This document shows positions 33,797 to 41,521 of a stretch of 64,000 nt of DNA, one piece after another (the first letter of the stretch is position 1; every line of letters begins with the position of its first letter). Source of the DNA: Chryseobacterium culicis (lineage in GTDB: Bacteria > Bacteroidota > Bacteroidia > Flavobacteriales > Weeksellaceae). Both the position numbers and the translations under genes were made by a program. Below the pieces are notes generated by a model. It saw nothing but the letters and a program-made list of their open reading frames with translations, was not told where the DNA came from and searched no databases. The stretch covers positions 62,001 through 126,000 of the forward strand of contig NZ_PCPP01000007.1 in NCBI RefSeq assembly GCF_002979755.1, read 5' to 3'.

Positions 33797-34984
33797 ATGA
33801 ACTCAAACCAATGTTCTTTCTGTGGCAGAAAAAGAAATGAAGTACAGATGCTGATTTCTGGCCAGAATGGTTTTATTTGTGAAAATTGTATAGAGCAGGC
33901 ACATGCTATCGTAAAAGACGGTGCATCAAAAGCAGGGTATTCACCTGCAGACAGCATGGAGGAGCTTAAAAAACCAAAAGAGATCAAAGAATTCCTGGAT
34001 CAGTATGTGATTGGTCAGGATCAAGCGAAAAAACAGCTTTCCATTGCTGTATATAACCACTATAAAAGATTGCTTCACGCTCAGGATGAAAACAGAGAAG
34101 TAGAGCTTGAAAAGTCGAACATTATCATGATAGGGGAGACAGGAACAGGTAAAACTCTTTTGGCAAAAACAATTGCCAGAGAACTTAATGTTCCTTTCTG
34201 TATTGTGGATGCTACTATTTTAACAGAAGCAGGATATGTAGGAGAAGATGTTGAAAGTATTCTTTCAAGACTTCTGATGGTAGCCGATTATGATGTGGAA
34301 AAAGCTGAAAAAGGAATTGTTTTCATCGATGAAATTGATAAGATTGCCAGAAAATCAGATAATCCAAGCATCACAAGAGACGTTTCAGGAGAAGGAGTAC
34401 AGCAAGGATTATTAAAACTGCTGGAAGGAAGTATCGTAAATGTTCCGCCACAAGGAGGAAGAAAACATCCGGATCAGAAATATATCCAGGTCAATACCCA
34501 GAACATCCTGTTTATTGCAGGAGGAGCTTTTGACGGGATCAAAGAGATCATCGAAAGAAGAATGAACAAGCAGGCAATCGGTTTCAGCTCTGAAAAAATT
34601 AATAAAACTGGCGAAGACGAATATATATTAACAAATATTAATGCAATTGATCTTCGTACTTTCGGATTAATTCCGGAACTTTTAGGAAGATTTCCAATCA
34701 TCACTTACCTTGATAAACTCACGAAAGAGACGTTGGTAAGAATCATGAAGGAGCCTAAAAATTCTATTGTGAATCAATTTGTGGAACTTTTTAAAATGGA
34801 TGGCACAAATTTGGTAATCACAGACGGAGCAATTGAAAAAATCGTAGAGGAAACTATTGAAAAAGGATTAGGGGCAAGAGGGCTTAGAGGAACCACCGAA
34901 AAAGTTCTAGAAGACTATATGTTTTCAATAGGAGAGGAGAAAGAGATCGTCTTAACCGAAGATAATGTTTTGATTAATAGATAA
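33797..34984 (+). CDS. clpX: ATP-dependent Clp protease ATP-binding subunit ClpX
   Basis: A 395-residue AAA+ unfoldase that feeds substrates to ClpP. The N-terminal zinc-binding domain has CSFCGRKRNE and CENC. The AAA module shows Walker A GETGTGKT, the GYVGEDVES pore-1 region, Walker B FIDEIDKI, and sensor motifs near RRMNKQAIGFSS. The C-terminal part has GLGARGLRGTTEKVLED. It is slightly shorter than E. coli ClpX but complete. Confidence 0.97.
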   Translation: MNSNQCSFCGRKRNEVQMLISGQNGFICENCIEQAHAIVKDGASKAGYSPADSMEELKKPKEIKEFLDQYVIGQDQAKKQLSIAVYNHYKRLLHAQDENREVELEKSNIIMIGETGTGKTLLAKTIARELNVPFCIVDATILTEAGYVGEDVESILSRLLMVADYDVEKAEKGIVFIDEIDKIARKSDNPSITRDVSGEGVQQGLLKLLEGSIVNVPPQGGRKHPDQKYIQVNTQNILFIAGGAFDGIKEIIERRMNKQAIGFSSEKINKTGEDEYILTNINAIDLRTFGLIPELLGRFPIITYLDKLTKETLVRIMKEPKNSIVNQFVELFKMDGTNLVITDGAIEKIVEETIEKGLGARGLRGTTEKVLEDYMFSIGEEKEIVLTEDNVLINR

Positions 34985-35012
34985 AATATTTTTTTTTTAA
35001 GAAAAATAATAA

Positions 35013-35021
35013 TACCTTTGC
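35013..35021 (+). promoter_or_regulatory. -7 promoter box of the T9SS surface protein gene
   Basis: TACCTTTGC fits TAnnTTTG and lies 37 bases before the start codon. A T run, not a clear TTG, is at the -33 position. Confidence 0.5.
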
Positions 35022-35058
35022 GGGTGAAGATTGTATTAACACACAAATAATTTATACA

Positions 35059-37038
35059 ATGAGAAAAAGTTTATTTGCTATAGGTCTTTTAGCAATTAGT
35101 TATTCTGTTCAGGCGCAGATACTATGTCATGTTGACACTAATGCTAATATGTATGTGAGCGAAGGCACCCTAGTTTATAGTGGTGGAGGTGTACAAACAA
35201 AAGGTAATGGCCTTTTGGACGTACATGGAAATATCATGGTTGTAGGATCTGGTACTGATCTCTTAAAAACAATTGATGCCGGTGGTGCTGATAAGACTGA
35301 CGGTGGAAATATCATCTTAAGACTTAATACCCCTGCTTCTTTTGCTACTTCCACGTATGGCCAGTTGTACATCGATGGACTATCCCAGTCCAACATTACA
35401 GGTATTGTAACCAAAGAATACCGAACTACAAGTAATGGTAGTGGTAATTATTTCCAGCAAGTCGCTTTACCTTTCTTTGGTAAAGCATTAAGCTCATTAT
35501 CTACTGAAGTTGGTAAGACTTTCAATACGGGTAGATATAGTAATCCAATTCTAAAGTGGGATAATGGTAACGCAGTTTCTGCGCATTTTACAAATTTAGC
35601 ATCTACTACTGCTGATGGTTCAGGGTACTATATGCTGAAAGTTTCCAATAATGACTGGAATCCAAGTACACCTTCAGGTGCAGCAACAGTTTTCAATATT
35701 AATGGAAAACCATATGCTCCTTTAGCTGGAACCGCATCATTACAGAATGCAGGAAAATCTAATTTAGGAGCTTCCAATGTAGTATTCGGAAATGGTGGTA
35801 ATGCTGTGAACTCTTACAACGAAAAGTATAACACGTATCTTGATGATAGTTTTGAGTTTACTACAACCCCATGGGCTGGAACATTCGGTCAAAACTTCTA
35901 CCAATTTGGAAATCCTTTCCTTACCAATTTAGATTTATCTAATATCGGATATACTGAAAGTGTTACCGGATCAGACGGAAATGCAGTGAAAAATATCTGG
36001 GGTATTGAATATAACCCAGGTACAATTGTTACACTTCCTGGAGGTTCTACTTACGCTACAGGTGCTCAGGTTGTTACTTACGTGACTACAGGTGACGGAG
36101 TTGCTCCGGCAGTAGGAGACGTAAACTTAGATAAAATGGTGATCAAACCTATGCAGTCGTTTAAAATAAAGTTAAGAGATAATTCAGCTCAGACTTTAGA
36201 CTTTAATACACTGAGAAGATTCAAATCAACAGCAAGAACAGCAGGTACTCCTAACGGTGTAAATGCAGCTAGAATGGCTGGTAAAAATACAGCCAATACT
36301 GTAAAACAGCTTGGAGTAATTGGTCTTGATGCTAGTGGTAACGAGATCTCCAGAACGTATTATGTGGTTTCACCATCATTTACTACAGGACACCAGGTTT
36401 CTACAGCTACAACGGTTCAGGCTTCAGCCGGTACCAGAATTATTGGTACTTACGAAGAAGCATTAAATGGTGGGTATGATAATAATTATACTAACTATTG
36501 GTTATATATAAACGAAGCTAATGAGAGTAACTTCAAAGGTAAAAATGTTAAGTTAGTTAACTATAAACTTGATCAGGTTAAATCTTATAAATTCGAGATC
36601 AGAGAAAATGCAGAACTTATTCCTGCTGGTGCACACCAGTTATCTTCAGGAATTGGTTTCTATTATAAAGCAGAAAATGGAAATTTAGTACAGGCTAAAC
36701 AAGGAGATGTTGTTCCTGTAACGAATGAGGAAGCTAATTTGTATTACGGTGAACCAAGTAACATTACTTTAGGTATAGATAAAACAGCGGTGGCTGCTTC
36801 TAGAACACTGGTAGTGTACGATCCATCCGTTACAAATTACATCGTTAGATTCGATCCAAAATGGAAAAAAGCGGACATTCAAGTTTATGATATGAGCGGT
36901 AAACTGGTAATCTCTAAAAAAGCGGTTGATGCATCCAGAGATTTTGTAATCGAGCTTGATGGCTCAGTTAGAAATTCATATGTTGTAAAAATCGTTTCTG
37001 ATAAGGGAGAAACTGTTAACACTAAAATCTTAAAATAA
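35059..37038 (+). CDS. Large secreted T9SS surface protein
   Basis: A 659-residue secreted protein with signal peptide (MRKSLFAIGLLAISYSVQAQ). The body is beta-rich and Thr/Ser/Asn/Gly-rich, with LSQSNITGIVTKEYRTTSNG near residue 112 and repeated FGNPFLTNLDLSNIGYT type segments, as in flavobacterial surface adhesin-like proteins. The last ~80 residues form a sorting domain (ADIQVYDMSGKLVISKKAV, then SYVVKIVSDKGETVNTKIL) without the classic YPNP box, so the T9SS type is uncertain. A small Gly-rich membrane protein follows five bases downstream. Confidence 0.8.
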   Translation: MRKSLFAIGLLAISYSVQAQILCHVDTNANMYVSEGTLVYSGGGVQTKGNGLLDVHGNIMVVGSGTDLLKTIDAGGADKTDGGNIILRLNTPASFATSTYGQLYIDGLSQSNITGIVTKEYRTTSNGSGNYFQQVALPFFGKALSSLSTEVGKTFNTGRYSNPILKWDNGNAVSAHFTNLASTTADGSGYYMLKVSNNDWNPSTPSGAATVFNINGKPYAPLAGTASLQNAGKSNLGASNVVFGNGGNAVNSYNEKYNTYLDDSFEFTTTPWAGTFGQNFYQFGNPFLTNLDLSNIGYTESVTGSDGNAVKNIWGIEYNPGTIVTLPGGSTYATGAQVVTYVTTGDGVAPAVGDVNLDKMVIKPMQSFKIKLRDNSAQTLDFNTLRRFKSTARTAGTPNGVNAARMAGKNTANTVKQLGVIGLDASGNEISRTYYVVSPSFTTGHQVSTATTVQASAGTRIIGTYEEALNGGYDNNYTNYWLYINEANESNFKGKNVKLVNYKLDQVKSYKFEIRENAELIPAGAHQLSSGIGFYYKAENGNLVQAKQGDVVPVTNEEANLYYGEPSNITLGIDKTAVAASRTLVVYDPSVTNYIVRFDPKWKKADIQVYDMSGKLVISKKAVDASRDFVIELDGSVRNSYVVKIVSDKGETVNTKILK

Positions 37039-37043
37039 ACCAC

Positions 37044-37265
37044 ATGAAAACTATTAATAAACTAGTCTTGGCCTTTTTCCTATTTGCTATATCGTTAGCA
37101 AATGCCGCTCCGCCACAACCCGCAATCCCAGGAGGAGGAGGAAATGGAGGAAATGGTACCGGGTCGCCTGCCTCACCCATTGATATGTATGTATATGTAC
37201 TTGGTATTGTAGCAATAGGATTTATTGTTTACTTTACAAAAAAGTACAAGAGCGTAAAAGCATAA
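37044..37265 (+). CDS. Small Gly-rich exported membrane protein with PID motif
   Basis: A 73-residue protein: signal peptide to about residue 21 (MKTINKLVLAFFLFAISLANA), then PPQPAIPGGGGNGGNGTGSP, then ASPID, a membrane helix (MYVYVLGIVAIGFIVYFTKK) and a basic tail. This layout (signal, Pro/Gly linker, PID, helix, basic end) is a recurring small-protein type in flavobacteria, often beside T9SS surface proteins. Function is unknown. Translational coupling with the upstream gene is likely. Confidence 0.75.
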   Translation: MKTINKLVLAFFLFAISLANAAPPQPAIPGGGGNGGNGTGSPASPIDMYVYVLGIVAIGFIVYFTKKYKSVKA

Positions 37266-37364
37266 AATTTATCTGAATATCTGTAATTTGGAATAATTCA
37301 TATATTTATGAGTGACTCAATTATATACAGTATGATCCTATTCAGTTTATAGCTCGTTTTGTAA

Positions 37365-37552
37365 GTTAGAAAAAGTTTATATAACATTTCAAAAGAGCAA
37401 TATAATAAAATAATTATAGGAGCATCTGTATATGTGGGTACAGCAATTATTTATTACCGTTTTATAAGAGATTACGGATATTCAGATTTTCATACCAATT
37501 CTTTTCTGAAAAATATTGATTTTTATCTATATTTTAAAAAACACAAAATTTA
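37365..37552 (+). pseudogene. Possible gene remnant without a start codon
   Basis: An open stretch of about 62 codons ends just before the next gene and contains a plausible hydrophobic segment (KIIIGASVYVGTAIIYYRFI) and a charged tail (YFKKHKI). There is no ATG in frame, and a stop lies right at its left edge. A short ATG frame just upstream (MSDSIIYSMILFSL) stops out of frame. It may be a broken small membrane protein gene. Confidence 0.3.
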
Positions 37553-38017
37553 ATGAAAAAAAATTTAATGGCAGTGGCATTATTATGTTCTGTTGCTGCA
37601 TATTCCCAAAGTGGATTAGTAGGTATAAATACCAATACACCCTCTACAACTTTTGATGTAAACGGCGGAACAAGAGTCCGAATATTAGTAGATGCTACTT
37701 CAAATACATCCTATACAAGGGAGGTTGTAGCTGATGCTAACGGAAATTTAGGATATACTAATAGAATTGCCAAGGTGAACCCTCCAAATATGGTTCTATC
37801 CAATTATATCGTAACAGATGCTCCCGTTATTGTTGCAACTGGGGTTAGTCTGACTGAATTTACTCCTGTTATAACCTCATTTTCTTCAGCTAGTGCTGAT
37901 GTTGGGCTTCCAACATACTCTTTTTTTGATTCCGGTGGAAACATTGCTCTTGATTTGTTAACCCCTGCCAATCCAACGGGGTATAACATGACAATCAAAT
38001 TTATACGGAATAATTAA
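37553..38017 (+). CDS. Secreted tail-fibre-like small protein, function unknown
   Basis: A 154-residue protein with signal peptide (MKKNLMAVALLCSVAAYSQ). The sequence GLVGINTNTPSTTFDVNGGTRVRI is the GINT/DVNG segment typical of a large flavobacterial group of secreted fibre-like proteins. The rest is beta-patterned with no Cys. A similar segment (GIGTDSPLAKLDVSGN) is in the 61937 protein. Function is unknown. Confidence 0.7.
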   Translation: MKKNLMAVALLCSVAAYSQSGLVGINTNTPSTTFDVNGGTRVRILVDATSNTSYTREVVADANGNLGYTNRIAKVNPPNMVLSNYIVTDAPVIVATGVSLTEFTPVITSFSSASADVGLPTYSFFDSGGNIALDLLTPANPTGYNMTIKFIRNN

Positions 38018-38194
38018 GATTATCGCAATAGACCTTAAAGGTATTTTTTGTGAAAATAATTTTTAATTGAATGTAAATATCTCCAGTTTTATTTAAACGG
38101 ATTTATTATAAGTCTAGTCGAAGATATTTTTAGAAATCACTCTTTGATATGCTTATTATTGTAAATATTTAGAAAATTTTATTAAAATAATATT

Positions 38195-38225
38195 AAACTC
38201 TCTGATTAGTCAAGGAGTTTTTTTA
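38195..38225 (+). terminator. Terminator between the fibre-like gene and the thioredoxin-like gene
   Basis: Weak hairpin AAACTC...GAGTTT with a fourteen-base loop and a following T run. It lies just before the next gene. Confidence 0.4.
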
Positions 38226-38235
38226 TTTTTACTCT

Positions 38236-39528
38236 ATGAAAAAGATTTACACGCTATCTGCGGTTTTAACTGCATTTGCTTTGCAGGCTCAATTTACTGT
38301 TACCATTCAGGCTCCGACAGATTTTAAAGATCAGGATGCCATTTTATATACATTAAACGGATCAAAAGATATTATTGTTACCAAAGAACAAAGTAAGAAT
38401 AGTACATGGACTTTTAAATACCCAAGCAATTATATGGGGATGATGAAAGTTTATTTCCCGGGTTCTAACAACACCGTGAGTTTTATTTCTGAAAATAAGA
38501 ATGTTAATTTTAAACTGGATATTCAGAATAATAAAGTCAAAGATGTTATTTATCTGGATGAGGCAAATAATCTGATGAGTAAACAGCAGGAAGGCTCACA
38601 AAAGAAAGAGCTTATTTTGCCGGCTTTAGCACAGATCAAAGAATATTACAAAGACAATACGGATTTTGGAAAAGCTCTGAAAACAGAAATTGACAGACTT
38701 TCCGGAGGTTCAAGTTCTATTGATGCTGGCCAACATCCATTTATAGCTTATTATAATACGAATTACAGCAAGTTTCTTTCCAACTCACCTGATTCTGTTA
38801 AAAAAGTAGACCAGGAAGAAATAGTAAACTTTCTGGACAAATCCGGAGATATGCTTGAAAGCTCATCTTTATTGAGACCCGTATTGGTAGCTTATCTGAA
38901 TTCAGGAGGAAATACCAATGTGGCGGCTTCTGTGGATAAATTATTAGACCGTTTAAAAGTAGAGACTCCAAGAGGGCAGACGGTATTATCAGAATTGATT
39001 GATATTTTCGATGTATATCAAATGGAAGAATACAAGAGCAAATATCTGTCTCTTGCCAAAAATCTTAAATGCACCATCACTGATAGACTTGCTTCTACAT
39101 TAAAATCAAATGCGAACATTGAAATGGGAGCTGTTTTTCCTAATTATAAGTTCCAGTCGCCGGTTAACACCACTGCGAAATCATTACACGATATAAAGGC
39201 TGATAAGAAGGTAGTTGTATTCTGGTCATCCACATGCTCACACTGTGAAAGTGAACTTCCAAAACTGTTGGAAAAATATAATGATCTTAAATCAAAAAAT
39301 ATTCAGATTGTAGGGCTGTCTTTAGATGTGGATAAGAATTCATATACTAAAAAAATTGCTGCATTTCCTTGGGTGAATGATTCAGAATTGAGAGGTTGGA
39401 ACAGCAGTTACACTGATTTGTATAATATTCATGCAACTCCGACGTATTTTATTTTAGATGCTAACAATAAGATAATCAGTAAACCAGATCATGTTGGAGA
39501 TGTTTTGGAATATTTTAAGGTAAAATAA
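38236..39528 (+). CDS. Secreted TlpA-like thioredoxin-fold protein
   Basis: A 430-residue exported protein. A signal peptide to about residue 20 is followed by an N-terminal ~270-residue domain of unknown type (DUF4369-like in style) and a C-terminal TlpA/AhpC-like domain. Its redox motif is SSTCSHCESELP (CSHC) near residue 335, and ATPTYFILD contains the cis-Pro loop. It likely reduces or isomerises disulphides in the periplasm. The VKOR-thioredoxin gene nearby is a possible functional opposite. Confidence 0.82.
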   Translation: MKKIYTLSAVLTAFALQAQFTVTIQAPTDFKDQDAILYTLNGSKDIIVTKEQSKNSTWTFKYPSNYMGMMKVYFPGSNNTVSFISENKNVNFKLDIQNNKVKDVIYLDEANNLMSKQQEGSQKKELILPALAQIKEYYKDNTDFGKALKTEIDRLSGGSSSIDAGQHPFIAYYNTNYSKFLSNSPDSVKKVDQEEIVNFLDKSGDMLESSSLLRPVLVAYLNSGGNTNVAASVDKLLDRLKVETPRGQTVLSELIDIFDVYQMEEYKSKYLSLAKNLKCTITDRLASTLKSNANIEMGAVFPNYKFQSPVNTTAKSLHDIKADKKVVVFWSSTCSHCESELPKLLEKYNDLKSKNIQIVGLSLDVDKNSYTKKIAAFPWVNDSELRGWNSSYTDLYNIHATPTYFILDANNKIISKPDHVGDVLEYFKVK

Positions 39529-39561
39529 TTTTGGAGGTAAAGAAATATTTTCTATATTTGC
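39529..39561 (+). promoter_or_regulatory. Promoter of tRNA-Met
   Basis: TTTTGG at 39529-39534 and TATATTTGC at 39553-39561 are 18 bases apart, matching the Bacteroidetes -33/-7 boxes. The tRNA begins eleven bases downstream of the -7 box. The -33 element overlaps the end of the thioredoxin gene. Confidence 0.65.
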
Positions 39562-39572
39562 ACCACCAAAAC

Positions 39573-39646
39573 GGCGAGGTAGCTCAGTTGGTTAGAGCGC
39601 AGGATTCATAACCCTGAGGTCACGGGTTCAATTCCCGTCTTCGCTA
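39573..39646 (+). tRNA. tRNA-Met (CAT anticodon, elongator-like)
   Basis: A 74-base cloverleaf folds: acceptor GGCGAGG with CTTCGCT, D arm GCTCAGTTGGTTAGAGC, anticodon loop TTCATAA with CAT at 39607-39609, T arm ACGGG-TTCAATT-CCCGT, discriminator A. CCA is not encoded. The anticodon stem has one A-C mismatch next to the loop. Elongator Met is preferred over tRNA-Ile2 because the body resembles elongator Met. Confidence 0.9.
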
Positions 39647-39648
39647 CA

Positions 39649-39686
39649 AAAAACCGCAATCATTGATTTAATGATTGCGGTTTTTA
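39649..39686 (+). terminator. Terminator after tRNA-Met
   Basis: Stem AAAAACCGCAATCATT / AATGATTGCGGTTTTT with a five-base loop follows the tRNA after two bases and ends in T5. Confidence 0.85.
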
Positions 39687-39689
39687 CTT

Positions 39690-39985
39690 TTAAAAGATTC
39701 ATAACTTCACCTTCGAATTCTTTCAAAAGATTTTTCTTTGTAAGGATTTTTGTCTTTCTATAAAACATTCAGGGAAAATAATGATACTGCTTCAAATTGA
39801 TTACCGTATTTATCAGGGTTTTCTTTTTTAATCAGAGTCATGGCTTTAAAGCTTTCGTATTCGTCTTATTGTTGCCCTTTTTTGAAAGATCTTATTTTTT
39901 ATACCCAAACCCTTTACTTAGTTAAATAGTGCTTATAATCTCCTGTTTTAAACGAAGAAATAGGATAGGGGTTTTCTGTAACCCA
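39690..39985 (-). pseudogene. Probable decayed gene fragments, minus strand
   Basis: The stretch between tRNA-Met and the HlyD gene has no intact gene. Three protein-like fragments in the same strand order but different frames are visible on the minus strand: WVTENPYPISSFKTGDYKHY, then EYESFKAMTLIKKENPDKYG with QFEAVSLFSLN, then KILTKKNLLKEFEGEVMNLL. Frameshifts and stops separate them. They look like one broken gene of unknown family. The remaining ~90 bases are AT-rich with the HlyD-side terminator at the end. Confidence 0.35.
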
Positions 39986-40022
39986 TTACCAGTGTTGTAA
40001 TTTTAAAATATACGATAAAAAT

Positions 40023-40055
40023 AAAACCCGTCTTACAATCTGTAAAGCGGGTTTT
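40023..40055 (-). terminator. Terminator after the HlyD gene
   Basis: AAAACCCG...CGGGTTTT stem with an inner TTACA/TGTAA pairing, in the gap after the HlyD stop. On the minus strand it is followed by TATTTTTAT, consistent with ending the exporter transcript. Confidence 0.7.
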
Positions 40056-40078
40056 TATTTTTTGTTCAGGTGGTTTTA

Positions 40079-41377
40079 TCATACCTGATATCCCAATAGC
40101 TTTCTGATCTGATAAAAGAATCTTTCAATCAGTCGCAGATCCTGTGTTACAATCTCTGCACTTCCTCTAAGCTCTTTATCGAAGGTAAGCGTTTTGTTGT
40201 AGCTTGTTTTTAATCCTTTTGGTAAAATCACATCTACATAATAATTTCCTTTTTCATCAGGAATCAGAGATATGTTCTGCACCTTTCCTTCGATGATACC
40301 ATATTCCTGGAATCGGTAGTTGTCTAGTTTTATTAATACTTTCTCACCTGGGGTAATTTTTCCTGAGTTCGTTGTAGGAACAGACATTCTGCCCACTAAC
40401 TGTTCTTTATTTTTAGGAAGAATAGAAATGATGGGTTCACCTACTTTTACAAACTGATTCTCGCCAAAAAACTGTTGGAAACTGGCAACGCCGTCAGTGG
40501 ATGAAATCACAAGATAGTTCAGCTCCCATTGTTTTAACGATTTTCGCAGCTGTTCAAGAAGCTGTAAGGTTTGTGAAGAATAGGTAATTCTATCTTTTTC
40601 TGTATTAATAGCAGTTCCGCTTTTGGTTTTATTCAGATTGGAAACTCCTTCATCCATTTGTGATATGGAGATTTTAATATTCTCAAGGTTTTGCTGGGCC
40701 TGAAGATATTTGATCTTCTCGTTTTCAAGTTCCATCGCTGAGATCACTCCTTGGTTGAATAGTTCCTGTGATCTGCTGAAGTTTTTCTTAGTCAGATCAT
40801 ATTTTATGGACTCCAGGTTTTTCTGCTGTTTTAACGTTGCAATTCTTATTTTATATTCAGAAATACTCTGATTGGCAGCAAGGTTTTCAGGAGCATAAGG
40901 TTGGAGTCTGGTAAAAAGTGCTTCATCCTGAAATGCTTTCGCAAAGCTGTTATATTCCCCTTGTAATTCTCCCAGTTTGAATCTAGATGCCTGAGCAATA
41001 GGGAAGGTATATAATTTATCAGGTGTAATGGAGTCTACCAGGTTTTTCAATTCTAAAATATCCTTGTAGTTCGCAGTTGACTGCATCACCATCAGAACAT
41101 CATTCTTTTTAACTTCCTGATGATCTTTTATGAATATTTTTTCAATTTTGGAACTGGTTCTCGCTTCTATTTTCTCCGGCGGATTCTGAGAAGTTACAAT
41201 AATAGGTGCCGGTACGAATTCCGGATATTTGATGATGTAGCTCATTAAGAGAATAAGCAGGAGGATAATAAATATAAGGGTATTTCCCCAGCGGATCATC
41301 CAATGTGGCGGCTGGGTAAGAATATCCTGTACGCTCTCAGAGCGGAGTTCTATATTGTCTAAAACGTCTTCTTTCAT
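40079..41377 (-). CDS. HlyD-family periplasmic adaptor of a peptide exporter
   Basis: A 432-residue membrane fusion protein. One membrane helix lies near residues 30-48. The adaptor body has IEARTSSKIEKIFIKDHQEVKKND (lipoyl-like half), then a long coiled-coil segment from ~residue 150 to 260, then the second lipoyl/barrel part with KITPGEKVLIKLDNY. It bridges the inner-membrane ABC exporter to an outer-membrane channel. It follows the C39 ABC gene on the same strand. The outer-membrane partner is not in the window. Confidence 0.88.
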   Translation of the reverse strand: MKEDVLDNIELRSESVQDILTQPPHWMIRWGNTLIFIILLLILLMSYIIKYPEFVPAPIIVTSQNPPEKIEARTSSKIEKIFIKDHQEVKKNDVLMVMQSTANYKDILELKNLVDSITPDKLYTFPIAQASRFKLGELQGEYNSFAKAFQDEALFTRLQPYAPENLAANQSISEYKIRIATLKQQKNLESIKYDLTKKNFSRSQELFNQGVISAMELENEKIKYLQAQQNLENIKISISQMDEGVSNLNKTKSGTAINTEKDRITYSSQTLQLLEQLRKSLKQWELNYLVISSTDGVASFQQFFGENQFVKVGEPIISILPKNKEQLVGRMSVPTTNSGKITPGEKVLIKLDNYRFQEYGIIEGKVQNISLIPDEKGNYYVDVILPKGLKTSYNKTLTFDKELRGSAEIVTQDLRLIERFFYQIRKLLGYQV

Positions 41378-41521
41378 TGTTCTGAGGTAAAATTTCCCAC
41401 TATTTTAAAGGGGGAATATAATTTAAATAATTGGCAGAATCCATCACCCTATGTTGGTGGAGGAATCTCTGCCGGATATCAAAATGTTTTTATATATAAG
41501 CTTTTCGGATTCTATTATGAC

